64,000 bases of DNA from an uncultured Collinsella sp. Lineage in GTDB: Bacteria > Actinomycetota > Coriobacteriia > Coriobacteriales > Coriobacteriaceae. Below, one piece after another: positions 29,160-37,488 of this stretch (position 1 is the first letter of the stretch; each line of letters begins with the position of its first letter). Made by a program: the position numbers and the translations under genes. The notes under the pieces are model-generated. The model searched no databases and was not told where the DNA came from. It worked only from the letters and a program-made list of their open reading frames with translations. The stretch lies in contig CABUNJ010000005.1 in assembly GCA_902492935.1 (NCBI GenBank), forward strand, positions 41,681 to 105,680, written 5' to 3'.

Positions 29160-30590
29160 ATGACGAACAAAGAGCTGGCTCAAAAGCTGCTGGACCTTTT
29201 GGGCGGTAAAGACAACGTGCTCGCAAACGCGGCGTGCATGACGCGCCTGCGCGTGACCGTCAAAGACACGGGCAACGTCGACACGGAGGGCATTAAGGCA
29301 CTCGACGGCGTGATGGGCCTGGTCGAGGACGACACGATGCAGGTCGTGCTGGGTCCGGGCAAGGTGAATAAGGTGCTCGAGGAGTTCTCCAAGCTCACCG
29401 GCCTTGCGAAAGGCGTTGCTGACGAGAGCGTGGTTGACGCCGCGGCCACAAACAAGGCCGCGCAGAAGGCCAAGTACGAGTCCAAGCCGGTTCAGGCCTT
29501 CCTCAAGAAGATTTCCAATGTCTTCGTCGCCCTGCTTCCCGGCATCATTGCGGCTGGCCTCATCAACGGTATCTGCAACGTCATTAACGTCTCGACGGCA
29601 GGCGCGCTTGCAGGCGAGTGGTGGTACCAGGGCATTCGTTCCATGGGCTGGGCCCTGTTTGCCTATCTGCCCATCTTGGTGGGCTATAACGCGGCACGTG
29701 AGTTTGGTGGCTCCGCTGCGCTGGGCGGCATCGCCGGCATGATGTGTATCGCCAACAGCGCCATGCCCCTGCTTGCGCCTGGCGCGGCTGATCCTGCCAC
29801 TGCCATTCTGCTGCCGCTCACCAATGCGCAGTACAACCCCGCAGCGGGCGGCATGATCGCGGCTCTCATCGCTGGCGCATTTTTTGCCTGGATGGAGCGT
29901 CAGATTCGCAAGGTTATGCCCAACGCACTCGACACGTTCTTGTCCCCGCTGCTGGTGCTCATCATCGGCGCCTTTGCTCTGATGCTCGTCATCCAGCCGG
30001 TTGGCGCATGGCTGACGACTGCCATCTTTAGCGTTTTGACCTTTATCTTCGAGAAGCTGGGCGTCCTGGGCGGCTATATCCTGTCGGCAGGCTTCTTGCC
30101 GCTGGTGTCCGTCGGCCTGCATCAGGCGCTCACGCCGATTCACGCTATGCTCAACGATCCCGACGGCGCTACCAAGGGTATCAATTACCTGCTTCCCATC
30201 CTTATGATGGCTGGCGGCGGCCAGGTCGGTGCCGGTTTGGCGCTGTACTTTAAGACCAAGAACGCCAAGCTCAAGAAGTACGTCGCAGAGTCCATTCCCG
30301 TTGGAATCCTGGGTGTGGGCGAGCCTCTGATGTATGCTGTTACGCTGCCGCTCGTTCGTCCGTTTGTGACGGCCTGCCTGGGTGCCGGATTTGGCGGCGC
30401 GCTCGCGGCGCTGCTTCACATCGGCACGGTTTCTCAGGGCGTTTCCGGTCTGTTTGGCCTGCTGATCGTCGTTCCTGGCCAGCAGCTCGGCTACGTTGCC
30501 GCTATGCTGCTTGCCTATGCCGCCGGCTTTGTCCTGACGTGGTTCTTTGGCGTCGACGAGCAGAAGATCAACGAGTTCTTTGGCGAGTAG
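29160..30590 (+). CDS. murP: PTS EIIBC component, probable MurNAc transporter
   Basis: A 476-aa membrane phosphotransferase component. The EIIB domain is at residues 1-85 with phosphocysteine C26 in NAACMTRLRVTV. The EIIC domain follows, with about ten helices and HQALTPIHAML. No EIIA domain is present, as in E. coli MurP, so a free glucose-type EIIA must supply phosphate. Context next to murQ and mupG points to MurNAc, or a MurNAc-GlcNAc disaccharide as in S. aureus. ATG 29160 follows AAGGAGG. Sucrose or beta-glucoside specificity cannot be excluded from sequence alone. Confidence 0.88.
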   Translation: MTNKELAQKLLDLLGGKDNVLANAACMTRLRVTVKDTGNVDTEGIKALDGVMGLVEDDTMQVVLGPGKVNKVLEEFSKLTGLAKGVADESVVDAAATNKAAQKAKYESKPVQAFLKKISNVFVALLPGIIAAGLINGICNVINVSTAGALAGEWWYQGIRSMGWALFAYLPILVGYNAAREFGGSAALGGIAGMMCIANSAMPLLAPGAADPATAILLPLTNAQYNPAAGGMIAALIAGAFFAWMERQIRKVMPNALDTFLSPLLVLIIGAFALMLVIQPVGAWLTTAIFSVLTFIFEKLGVLGGYILSAGFLPLVSVGLHQALTPIHAMLNDPDGATKGINYLLPILMMAGGGQVGAGLALYFKTKNAKLKKYVAESIPVGILGVGEPLMYAVTLPLVRPFVTACLGAGFGGALAALLHIGTVSQGVSGLFGLLIVVPGQQLGYVAAMLLAYAAGFVLTWFFGVDEQKINEFFGE

Positions 30591-30657
30591 TTTGATATCG
30601 CGAGCCGTGTTGCTCAGGGCTCGCGGAGCGCGGCAGATTTCTTGATGATATGGTTGT

Positions 30658-30691
30658 GCCGGCGGGGCTAACTGCTCCGCCGGCCTTTTTT
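30658..30691 (+). terminator. Terminator-like hairpin between murP and mupG
   Basis: GCCGGCGG (30658-30665) pairs with CCGCCGGC (30677-30684), followed by six T. Another hairpin, CGCGAGCC/GGCTCGCG (30599-30625), precedes it. Some read-through would be needed for mupG, or mupG has its own promoter. Confidence 0.75.
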
Positions 30692-30707
30692 AAAGGAGCG
30701 TTGAAGC

Positions 30708-31760
30708 GTGAAAACGGGTATTTCGATTTATCTTTCCAGCCCTTTGCAGGATATTGAGCGGACGATTGAGCGTGGTGCCGAGGCGGGTGCGCGCTATGCG
30801 TTTACCTCACTGCATATTCCCGAGGATGGGGGAGCGACGTATGCCGATAAGGTCCGTCATGTGCTGTCGCTGCTTTCCGCCCGCGGCATTGCGCTCATTG
30901 CCGATGTGGGGCCGCGTACGTGCGATTTGCTCGGGCTTGAGCGTATCGAGGACCTGCGCGATCTGGGGTTGGAATACCTTCGTTTGGACTATGGCTTTAG
31001 CGCCCAGCGGGTCGCGGAGCTGTCCGGTGTATTTCGCATTGTGGTCAATGCATCGACGGTGAGTTCTGATGAAACCGCATCGTGGCGTGAGGCCGGTGCC
31101 GATGTGACTCGTTTTGCCGCCTGCCACAATTTTTACCCCAAGCCTTATACCGGTTTAGCTCTGGAGGACATTGCTCGGGTGAATCTTCGTCTTGCGGCGC
31201 TTGGATTCGAAATCATGGCTTTTGTGCCGGGTGATGCTAACGTTCGCGGGCCGGTATTCGAGGGACTGCCGACGGTCGAGGCGCAGCGCGGTCGCGCGTC
31301 AAAGGTTGCTCTCAATATGCTTGAGCTTGCACATGGCGCCGATTGCGACATTGTGTTGGTCGGCGACCCCGATCTATCCGATGCGGGCTGGGCGCAGTTT
31401 GCTCAAGTTTCCGCCGGATACGTGGACCTGCAATGTGAGCTTGAGCCCGGTTATGCCTATGTGCGCGGGCAGATTCATCACGACCGGCCCGACTCGAGTG
31501 TCCTCATCTTTAGGTCTCAGGAGTCACGTACGACGCATAAGCCGGATTTCGTGCCGACGGATGCCGGAGCCGGCCTGCCGCGAAAGGCGGGGTCGATCGC
31601 TGTGAGCAATAGCGGATATGGGCGCTACGAAGGCGAGCTTGAGATTGCGCGGGTCGATCTTCCCGGTGACGAGCGCATGAACGTTGCGGGCCATATCACG
31701 CCCGAGGCTATGGAGCTGCTGCCGTTCATCAAACGCGGATTCGGGGTACGGTTCGTTTAG
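30708..31760 (+). CDS. mupG: DUF871/MupG-type 6-phospho-N-acetylmuramidase
   Basis: A 350-aa protein of the DUF871 family, an N-terminal TIM barrel plus C-terminal cyclophilin-like domain. It opens TGISIYLSSPLQDIERTIERG; the barrel has LRLDYGFS and CHNFYPKPYTGL. MupG of S. aureus hydrolyses MurNAc-6P-GlcNAc inside the cell before MurQ acts. With murR, murQ and murP alongside, the same role is likely here, implying import of the disaccharide. GTG 30708 is nine bases after AAAGGAG. The terminator-like hairpin upstream may lower its expression relative to murP. Confidence 0.88.
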   Translation: MKTGISIYLSSPLQDIERTIERGAEAGARYAFTSLHIPEDGGATYADKVRHVLSLLSARGIALIADVGPRTCDLLGLERIEDLRDLGLEYLRLDYGFSAQRVAELSGVFRIVVNASTVSSDETASWREAGADVTRFAACHNFYPKPYTGLALEDIARVNLRLAALGFEIMAFVPGDANVRGPVFEGLPTVEAQRGRASKVALNMLELAHGADCDIVLVGDPDLSDAGWAQFAQVSAGYVDLQCELEPGYAYVRGQIHHDRPDSSVLIFRSQESRTTHKPDFVPTDAGAGLPRKAGSIAVSNSGYGRYEGELEIARVDLPGDERMNVAGHITPEAMELLPFIKRGFGVRFV

Positions 31761-31852
31761 CGTGTGACCCGTGGGCTACAATTGGCCCATCATACGAAGG
31801 CGCCTCGTGTGGCGTGTGCCTGCGTTGGCCGATTCATATTCGGAGGATTCCC

Positions 31853-32212
31853 ATGACCGTACTGTTTGTTGAATATCCCAAGTGCTCGACCTGTAAGAAG
31901 GCCAAGGCATGGCTGGACGAACATGGGGTAGAGTATATCGACCGCGATATCGTTTTGGACAATCCCACGGCTGATGAGCTTGCGACCTGGATTGCTCGCT
32001 CGGGGCTGCCGGTGCGGCGCTTCTTTAATTCGTCGGGCATGAAATATCGAGAGCTGGGCCTGAAGGCGCGTCTGGATGCGGGCATGACGGATCGGGAGTG
32101 CTACGAGCTGCTGGCGACCGACGGCATGCTGGTCAAGCGTCCGCTGCTGGTGGGCGACGACTTTGCGATTCCCGGCTTTAGGGAAGCGGCTTGGGCTGAG
32201 GCCCTGCTATAG
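31853..32212 (+). CDS. ArsC/Spx-family thioredoxin-fold protein
   Basis: A 119-aa protein with the CxxC motif in YPKCSTCKKAKAWLDEHG (about residues 8-25) and the ArsC-fold signature RFFNSSGMKYRELGLK. It resembles the YffB/Spx/ArsC branch, thiol reductases or regulators. Arsenate reduction is possible, but there are no ars genes nearby, so a general thiol role is equally likely. ATG 31853 follows CGGAGG by six bases. The gene stands alone after mupG; tandem 46-nt palindromes begin seven bases after its stop. Confidence 0.87.
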   Translation: MTVLFVEYPKCSTCKKAKAWLDEHGVEYIDRDIVLDNPTADELATWIARSGLPVRRFFNSSGMKYRELGLKARLDAGMTDRECYELLATDGMLVKRPLLVGDDFAIPGFREAAWAEALL

Positions 32213-32219
32213 CGGTTGC

Positions 32220-32389
32220 GGAAAGTGCGACCCGGAATTCGCTTCCAGAATGGGATGCACTTTCCCAAAGTGGCCGGTTGCGGAAAGCACGTCCCATTCT
32301 GAGCTTCGATTGTGGGACACGGTTTCCGTTTGAGGGCTCGACGGGAAAGTGGGGACCAGTTTGAGCTTGAGATCTGGGACGCACTTTCC
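32220..32389. repeat. Tandem array of three 46-nt palindromic units, 62-nt pitch
   Basis: Units at 32220-32265, 32282-32327 and 32344-32389 are all exactly 46 nt, with 16-nt spacers. Each has 14-nt arms of the GGAAAGTGCGNCCC type and its complement around an 18-nt loop. The loops of units 2 and 3 share TGAGCTT. The arms match imperfectly (two to four mismatches). The loop is two bases longer than the spacer, the same rule as in the 57-nt family. Confidence 0.85.
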
Positions 32390-32408
32390 GTCGACGGGCC
32401 TGCCTCAG

Positions 32409-32819
32409 TCAGTCCGCCAGCTGCGCCCATTCGTGCGGATCGTAGACCTTTACGTGCTTGTTGGGCTTGCCGCTCCAGTACTCCTCGTCCATAAAGGGCA
32501 GATATGCCTGAACGCCGGGGCAGATAAAGGGAATCCGCTGCTGTTGCAGTCGCTCGCGCTGGCGCTGTTCCAGGTGCGTCTCGGATATGACGGTCGGCAT
32601 GCCGGACAGCTCGACGAGGCTTGCCTGGATTCGCTTAAGGTCGGGGAGACCCGCGTGCCATGACACCCGCATGATCAAAAAGGATGCACGGCGGTATTTT
32701 GCCTGCATCACCGTGATGGCGGGGCGCAGTGTGGGATGGATTTTGTCCCGTTCGGGCCAAAGGTCGGCAGTGATCTCGAGGCCCAGGGTCTCCCATAGGT
32801 AATCAAGCTCTTCGTCCAT
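32409..32819 (-). CDS. Hypothetical protein, 136 aa
   Basis: A soluble, charged protein. The N-terminus MDEELDYLWETLGLEITADLWPER leads to a helix-strand region. A C-terminal motif IPFICPGVQAYLPFMDEEYWSG resembles the PFI-P-x-Q-x-YLPF segment seen in some MarR-like winged-helix proteins of Gram-positives. If so, the protein may be a partial or diverged member of that group. No catalytic motif is visible. It is encoded on the minus strand in isolation, directly after the 46-nt palindrome array. Confidence 0.6.
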   Translation of the reverse strand: MDEELDYLWETLGLEITADLWPERDKIHPTLRPAITVMQAKYRRASFLIMRVSWHAGLPDLKRIQASLVELSGMPTVISETHLEQRQRERLQQQRIPFICPGVQAYLPFMDEEYWSGKPNKHVKVYDPHEWAQLAD

Positions 32820-33022
32820 GGCGCCTCGATATCTACGCGATCATTGATACTTCGATTGTGTTGCCTGGTGCTATCGTTTTCACGGTAGAATCTGCCAACG
32901 GTTGACGGCTACCGCTCACGGCGTTTTGCCCTTCGTGTACAGCGGTTGGCTTCACAGGTCCTTCACGGGTTGGACTAAATTAGGCCAATTTGACTGAATT
33001 TCAAAAAAGTCAAAATTGGGGC

Positions 33023-33051
33023 TTGCGTCACGGCGAGACTTCCCGTATATT
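33023..33051 (+). promoter_or_regulatory. Promoter of the tRNA-Gln/tRNA-Glu unit
   Basis: TTGCGT (33023-33028) and TATATT (33046-33051) are separated by 17 nt and lie 45 nt upstream of tRNA-Gln. The AT-rich upstream segment (32980-33018) may act as an UP element. Confidence 0.65.
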
Positions 33052-33095
33052 TCTTTCTTGCGCAAAGGCACAGCCGAGCGCAGCGATGCAGTCAT

Positions 33096-33169
33096 TGGGA
33101 TGTCGTCTAATGGCAGGACAGCGGATTCTGGTTCCGTCAATGGGGGTTCGACTCCCTCCATCCCAGCCA
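33096..33169 (+). tRNA. tRNA-Gln (CTG anticodon)
   Basis: A complete cloverleaf. The acceptor TGGGATG pairs with CATCCCA. The anticodon stem GCGGA/TCCGT encloses loop TTCTGGT with anticodon CTG. The T-loop is GGTTCGACTC, and G then CCA are encoded at the 3' end. The 5' T is typical of tRNA-Gln. Confidence 0.95.
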
Positions 33170-33186
33170 TTGCATTTGCTACATAT

Positions 33187-33263
33187 GGCCCGTTCGTCTA
33201 GCGGTTTAGGACGCCGCCCTCTCAAGGCGGAGATCACCAGTTCGAATCTGGTACGGGCTACCA
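33187..33263 (+). tRNA. tRNA-Glu (CTC anticodon)
   Basis: The acceptor GGCCCGT pairs with ACGGGCT (one G-T pair). The anticodon stem CCGCC/GGCGG encloses CTCTCAA with anticodon CTC. The T-arm is CCAGTTCGAATCTGG, and the discriminator A is followed by encoded CCA. It is 17 nt after tRNA-Gln and co-transcribed with it. Confidence 0.95.
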
Positions 33264-33273
33264 AAATTGAACG

Positions 33274-33302
33274 CCCGGGCCTCGTAAGAGACCCGGGTTT
33301 TG
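33274..33302 (+). terminator. Terminator of the tRNA unit
   Basis: CCCGGG (33274-33279) pairs with CCCGGG (33292-33297), and CTC with GAG inside, followed by TTTTGTG. Confidence 0.87.
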
Positions 33303-33358
33303 TGTATTGACCGATGTTTAAGGCGCGTTGAGTCTGCCGCCTGGACCGAGGAGTTGTC

Positions 33359-34276
33359 ATGGACCTGCCCATCAGCTTGCAAGACATCACGTATGCCGAG
33401 AACTATCTGGCGCAGGGCGACCTGGCTACGGCGACGCCGCTGCTGGAGCGCCTGGTGGAGCTTGCCGAGGAGTATATCGACGCCGAGTGCAAGACGGAGG
33501 AGAAGCGCCAATACTTTAGCTTCGATAGCAAGTTTGAGCGCTTGGCCTATCGCCGCGTGGAGAAGGATCCGCGCGAGCTCGTGCAGGTCGAGGTGCCGTT
33601 TGACCGCCTGTACTCTGACATGGCGTTTGCCTACATTCGCCAACAGGATTATGTGAGCGCTCGCAATGCCCTGATGCAGGCTGTGCGTTGGGACCCCATG
33701 AACTGCAACTATCGCTTGGATTTGGCCGAGCTGTTCCGCGCACTCGAGGACAAGCAGGAATGGGCATCGCTCTCGTTCTCGGTGCTGGAGCGTGCAAGCG
33801 ATGGCAAGTGCGCCGCCCGCGCTTACGCCAATCTAGGTCAGTACTTCTTGGAGCCCGAGACCGAGAACGTTTCGGCTGCCGTGGGCTGCGCGCGTCTGGC
33901 GCTGCGCCTGGCGCCCAACGATGCGCATACGACGCGCCTGCTCAACAAGATCCATACCACCTATCCGGATGCCGCTGATGAGAGCGACGACCACGTGATG
34001 GGTGAACTGGCCCTGCAAGGCGTGCCGACCTCGCCTTCGGCCGAGATTGCCATCTGCCTGATTATGTGCGCGACCGATGCTGCAAGCGACGGCGACAAGC
34101 AGGAGGCGACGCGCCTGACGGTGCGTGCTCGCGACTTGGTGGGCGAGGAAGCCTGCGCGGCGATTATCAAACTGGTGCGCGAGAGCGATGCCGAGCTCAA
34201 TGCCGAACGCAAGGCAAAGCGCGAGACTGCGGGCTCAAACGCCGATGGAGCCAAGGAGGCCGGCGATGCCCAGTAA
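33359..34276 (+). CDS. TPR-like helical-repeat protein of unknown function
   Basis: A 305-aa soluble protein. It shows TPR-like helical pairs, such as LQDITYAENYLAQGDLATAT, MAFAYIRQQDYVSARNALMQAVRWDP and AYANLGQYFLEPETENVSAAVGCARLAL. It ends in a charged Ala/Glu/Lys tail. TPR proteins are scaffolds; no partner can be named. ATG 33359 follows GAGGAG. Its end overlaps smpB by 11 bases, so the two are translated together, which hints at a role linked to ribosome rescue or RNA quality control (inference). Confidence 0.75.
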   Translation: MDLPISLQDITYAENYLAQGDLATATPLLERLVELAEEYIDAECKTEEKRQYFSFDSKFERLAYRRVEKDPRELVQVEVPFDRLYSDMAFAYIRQQDYVSARNALMQAVRWDPMNCNYRLDLAELFRALEDKQEWASLSFSVLERASDGKCAARAYANLGQYFLEPETENVSAAVGCARLALRLAPNDAHTTRLLNKIHTTYPDAADESDDHVMGELALQGVPTSPSAEIAICLIMCATDAASDGDKQEATRLTVRARDLVGEEACAAIIKLVRESDAELNAERKAKRETAGSNADGAKEAGDAQ

Positions 34277-34736
34277 GCGCGAGCGCAAACTCATTTCCAA
34301 GAATCGCTCGGCACATCACGAGTACTTTATCGATGAGACGTTCGAATGCGGTATTGAACTGAGTGGCACCGAGGTCAAGTCGATTCGCGAGCGCGCCTGC
34401 CAGATCACCGATACCTTCGCGCTGATCCGCGGCGGGGAGTGCTGGCTCGTCGGCCTGCATATCCACCCTTATAGCCATGGTGGCGTGTGGAATCGCGATC
34501 CCGACCGTCGGCGTCGTCTGCTGCTGCACCGCAAGGAGATCGACTTTCTTGACGGCAAACTTCGCAACCGTGGTTATGCGCTGGTTCCGTTGGAACTCTA
34601 CTTTAATACCGACGGCCGCGTAAAGCTGCTGCTGGGTCTGGGTCGCGGCAAGAAGCTCTACGACAAGCGCGAGGACATGGCCAAGCGTGATGTCCAACGC
34701 GAGATCGACCGCGCCCTTAAGGAACGCAACCGCTAG
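34266..34736 (+). CDS. smpB: SsrA-binding protein SmpB
   Basis: A 156-aa RNA-binding protein that guides tmRNA into stalled ribosomes for trans-translation. Recognisable segments are NRSAHHEYFIDETFECGIELSGTEVKSIR, the OB-fold core, and the basic C-terminal tail GRGKKLYDKREDMAKRD. It overlaps the end of the TPR-like gene. No tmRNA (ssrA) gene was recognised in the window. A palindromic repeat (34749) follows. Confidence 0.95.
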   Translation: MPSKRERKLISKNRSAHHEYFIDETFECGIELSGTEVKSIRERACQITDTFALIRGGECWLVGLHIHPYSHGGVWNRDPDRRRRLLLHRKEIDFLDGKLRNRGYALVPLELYFNTDGRVKLLLGLGRGKKLYDKREDMAKRDVQREIDRALKERNR

Positions 34737-34748
34737 GCACTCTGTATA

Positions 34749-34815
34749 AGTTGCGGTGGAATACGGACTGTTTTGCCTGTTTGAGGGGCTATTCAGTCCC
34801 TATTTCACCGCAACT
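34749..34815. repeat. Palindrome, AGTTGCGGTGAAATACGGAC family, copy 1
   Basis: 22-nt arms (34749-34770 and 34794-34815) read AGTTGCGGTGGAATACGGAC and its complement, with two mismatches, around about 23 nt. A second copy is at 50253-50319. Confidence 0.82.
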
Positions 34816-34857
34816 GCGGGCGTCTCATCTTTCTTACTGTTCTGGCACATATGTCTC

Positions 34858-34891
34858 AAAGGCGGCGTCCGTTATGGGTGCCGCCTTTTTT
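34858..34891 (+). terminator. Terminator downstream of smpB
   Basis: AAAGGCGGC (34858-34866) pairs with GCCGCCTTT (34880-34888), with more T following. It isolates the flavin reductase gene from smpB. Confidence 0.85.
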
Positions 34892-34942
34892 GTGGGTACA
34901 TACATCCATGAGGTTCCAACCTGAGCTAGGGGAGTGATCGTT

Positions 34943-35446
34943 ATGGACAAAACTGCGTTCTTTACGATGCCGAGTGGCCTGTATGTGGTGAGTGCCGCGG
35001 CCGACGGGCTGCGTGCCGGCTGCGTTATCAACACAGCGGTGCAGGTGACGTCCGCCCCGCCGCGCATCTCGATTGCCGTGAATAAGGACAACGTCACCTC
35101 GGGCGTCATTGCCGCGGCCAAAGCGTTCGCGCTGACCGTGATCGATCAGACCGCCGACATGCTCTATATCGGCAACTTTGGCTTCCGCACCAGCAGCGAT
35201 TACGACAAGTTTGCCAAGTACGAGACCCGCGAGACCGCTCTGGGCATGCCTTATGTGCCCGAGCACGCGGCGGCGCTGTTTAGCTGCCGTCTGATTGATA
35301 CCGTGGATGTGGGCACGCACCTGCTCTTTATCGGCGAGGTGGAGGACGCCGAGCGCTTGAGCGGCGAGGCTCCGCTGACCTATGACTACTATCACAAGGT
35401 CTTGAAGGGCAAGACGCCGCCCAAGGCCTCTTCGTACCAAGGGTAG
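34943..35446 (+). CDS. Flavin reductase-like domain protein
   Basis: A 167-aa FMN-binding split-barrel protein of the flavoredoxin type. It begins MDKTAFFTMPSGLYVVSAAADG. The FMN-contacting segment follows in INTAVQVTSAPPRISIAVNKDN, then FALTVIDQ and FGFRTSSDYDKF. A rubredoxin gene lies 88 nt downstream. In acetogens these two units are fused in high-molecular-weight rubredoxin, which passes electrons to oxygen- or NO-reducing flavodiiron proteins. A similar electron-transfer role is likely here. ATG 34943 is about eight bases after GGGGAG; an in-frame GTG at 34934 is an alternative start. Confidence 0.88.
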   Translation: MDKTAFFTMPSGLYVVSAAADGLRAGCVINTAVQVTSAPPRISIAVNKDNVTSGVIAAAKAFALTVIDQTADMLYIGNFGFRTSSDYDKFAKYETRETALGMPYVPEHAAALFSCRLIDTVDVGTHLLFIGEVEDAERLSGEAPLTYDYYHKVLKGKTPPKASSYQG

Positions 35447-35460
35447 AAATGCTGTAAAAC

Positions 35461-35502
35461 TACTTGCATTATATTATTGAGAATATATACTAATAAGCAA
35501 GT
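35461..35502. promoter_or_regulatory. AT-rich inverted repeat upstream of rubredoxin
   Basis: TACTTGC (35461-35467) pairs with GCAAGTA (35496-35502) and encloses almost pure A+T, very unlike the surrounding GC-rich DNA. It is placed where a promoter or operator for the rubredoxin gene would be. It might be a redox- or metal-regulator site, but no known box is matched. Confidence 0.45.
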
Positions 35503-35534
35503 ACACCAGCAGTCACGTTCGAGAGGAGAACATC

Positions 35535-35678
35535 ATGGCTGAGGAAAAGAAGACGTACAAGTTCGTGTGCACCGTTTGCGGTTATGAGGTTGAGGTCGAT
35601 ACGCCCGAGCTGCCCGAGGACTACGTGTGCCCGGTCTGTGGCGTCGGCCCCGATGAGTTTGAGCTCGTCGAGGAGTAG
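35535..35678 (+). CDS. Rubredoxin
   Basis: A 47-aa one-iron electron carrier. Two CxxC knuckles, FVCTVCGYEV and YVCPVCGVGPDEF, bind Fe(Cys)4. It starts MAEEKKTYKF at ATG 35535 after GAGAGGAG and ends at TAG 35676. With the flavin reductase upstream it probably forms a short electron chain for oxygen or peroxide detoxification. The acidic C-terminus (ELVEE) is usual. An intrinsic terminator follows at 35718. Confidence 0.96.
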   Translation: MAEEKKTYKFVCTVCGYEVEVDTPELPEDYVCPVCGVGPDEFELVEE

Positions 35679-35717
35679 CTCGTAGACACACGACTTGCAG
35701 CAACACATAGCTCTGTC

Positions 35718-35752
35718 CAAGGGCCCCGGTCGAATTCTCGGCCGGGGCCCTT
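35718..35752 (+). terminator. Terminator after rubredoxin
   Basis: AAGGGCCCCGG (35718-35728) pairs with CCGGGGCCCTT (35741-35751), followed by only TTT before CCTCCGTCC. Confidence 0.78.
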
Positions 35753-35773
35753 TCCTCCGTCCCCAAGGGATCA
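35750..35773. repeat. Solitary arm of the GATCC/GGGGACGG palindrome
   Basis: TTTCCTCCGTCCCCAAGGGA continuing to GATCAC matches the right arm of the palindromes at 30-116 and 23367-23456. There is no matching left arm. It abuts the rubredoxin terminator, so it is a half element or remnant. Confidence 0.7.
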
Positions 35774-35821
35774 CGGCTGCTGTTAGCCGATCCTGTCTGT
35801 CGTGAGTCCGGCCGACCTTTT

Positions 35822-36117
35822 GTCTCAATCTGTAACATCTAACGGCTCAAAACGGGTCTTCCTGTTACCGATTAAGACAAAAGGTTGGAGCTGAAGAAAT
35901 GTCTCGATCTGTAACATCTAGAAGTGGAAATTGGGTCTACGTGTTACATATCGAGACAAATCAAAACCATCATTCTCAAAATCTCGATCTGTAACATCTG
36001 GCAGTGAAAACGGGGTCTACGTGTTACAGATTGAGACAAACCAAAACCGTCCGGCAGAAGATCTCGATCTGTAACATCTAGACATCAAAAGCGGGCCTAG
36101 ATGTTACAGATCGAGAC
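35822..36117. repeat. 57-nt palindrome array 1 (4 units)
   Basis: Units at 35822-35878, 35901-35957, 35981-36037 and 36061-36117, each 57 nt: a 16-nt arm of type RTCTYRATCTGTAACA, a 25-nt loop and the complementary 16-nt arm. Spacers are 22, 23 and 23 nt. Loops share a CTAG...AAA...GGTCTA pattern. The array lies in the convergent gap between rubredoxin and mntH. Confidence 0.95.
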
Positions 36118-36144
36118 GTTTGTCTGGGTAGGTGCCCCGCCCCA

Positions 36145-37413
36145 TTACATCCCTGTCAACAACACGACATCGAGAATCGTCACGATGGCGCCGATCCCTA
36201 CGAGCAGTGCGTTGAGCGGGCGCGAGTTGGCGTATTTGCCCATGACGCGGGGCGAACTGGTGAGTCGTATGAGCACAAAGACCGTAATCGGCAATTGAAG
36301 CGACAGCAGCGCCTGGCTCCAGATGAGGCCCTCAAAGGGATTTTTGACGACCAGGCATGCCGTCACTGCGCCGACGAAACAGGCCGCCACCCCGATCGAG
36401 GAGTGTCGGTCGTGGATGTCGTATTCCTCGTCGAACACACCCGCGGTGATGGTGCCTGCCGCCATGCCCGCCGTCACACTGCTCGAGAGGCCCGCAAACA
36501 GCAGCGCCACCGCAAAGATGGTCGAGCTCGCCGGGCCCAAGATGGGGGAGAGCGTGGCCGCTGCGACGGCGAGGTCGTCTACGACAATGCCGTGCGCAAA
36601 GAAAGTCGTCGCGGCCAGGATGACCATGGCCGAGTTGATTGCCCAGCCAACACCCATCGAAAAGAGCGTGTCAAAGAGCTCGTAGCGCAGACGTTCTTCG
36701 ATAACCTGCTCGCCTTGGCCTTCGAAGTGCATGGATTGGATGACCTCGGAGTGCAGGAAGAGGTTGTGGGGCATAACGACCGCGCCCAGGACACTTACGA
36801 TAATCGCGGCCGAGCCGGTGGGCATACTGGGTGTGATCCAGCTTGTGGCGGCTTGCGGCCAGTCGACCTTGACTAGTGCAAGCTCGGCTAAAAACGAAAG
36901 TCCCACCACGCCCACGAAGGCGATGATCCAGCGTTCGGCGCGTTTGTAGGAGCTTGTCATGAGCATGACAATCGATGCCGCCGCCACGATGATGCAGCCG
37001 GCGCGTACGGGCAGGCCAAAGAGCATTTGAAGCGCGATCGCACCGCCCAGGACTTCGGCCATGGCGGTGGCGATGGTCGCAAGATAGGCACTGGCGAGCA
37101 CCGTGCGCCCAACGAAGCGGGGGAGGTAACGTGTCGTGGCCTCGGCAAGACAGGCGCCCGTGGCGATACCCAGGTGCGCCGCGTTGTGCTGCAGCGCGAT
37201 GAGCATAATCGTGGACAGCGTGACGATCCACAGCAGCGCGTAGCCAAACTGCGAGCCGGCGGCCATATTGGAGGCCCAATTGCCCGGGTCGATAAAGCCG
37301 ACGGTCACGAGCAGGCCGGGCCCGATGTGCCGTGCGATGTCTAGGCCTCCGTGGCCGCCAGTGCGTCGGGAGCCAAAATGATGTTTGAGATGGTTGGGCA
37401 TGGTGTTGAACAT
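36145..37413 (-). CDS. mntH: Nramp-family divalent metal transporter
   Basis: A 422-aa proton-coupled Mn2+/Fe2+ importer. The helix-1 metal motif DPGN is in GFIDPGNWASNMAAGS, and the helix-6 motif is in VVMPHNLFLHS, including the Met that favours Mn and Fe. About eleven hydrophobic segments follow the family plan. The frame is open up to 37458. ATG 37413 follows AGGA by seven bases; ATG 37428 is an alternative that adds five residues. No MntR or Fur site was recognised. Array 1 lies just beyond its 3' end. Confidence 0.93.
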   Translation of the reverse strand: MFNTMPNHLKHHFGSRRTGGHGGLDIARHIGPGLLVTVGFIDPGNWASNMAAGSQFGYALLWIVTLSTIMLIALQHNAAHLGIATGACLAEATTRYLPRFVGRTVLASAYLATIATAMAEVLGGAIALQMLFGLPVRAGCIIVAAASIVMLMTSSYKRAERWIIAFVGVVGLSFLAELALVKVDWPQAATSWITPSMPTGSAAIIVSVLGAVVMPHNLFLHSEVIQSMHFEGQGEQVIEERLRYELFDTLFSMGVGWAINSAMVILAATTFFAHGIVVDDLAVAAATLSPILGPASSTIFAVALLFAGLSSSVTAGMAAGTITAGVFDEEYDIHDRHSSIGVAACFVGAVTACLVVKNPFEGLIWSQALLSLQLPITVFVLIRLTSSPRVMGKYANSRPLNALLVGIGAIVTILDVVLLTGM

Positions 37414-37488
37414 GGTGGGTTCCTGCATATGGGTGGTGCGGCGCCGCGCTTGGATCACGTGGCGCCGCGCGCTGGGCTTGGGTTGGGG

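Noticed and set aside
33001..33095. Additional tRNA upstream of tRNA-Gln
   Set aside because: The sequence contains the promoter and no T-arm GTTCRA with matching stems.
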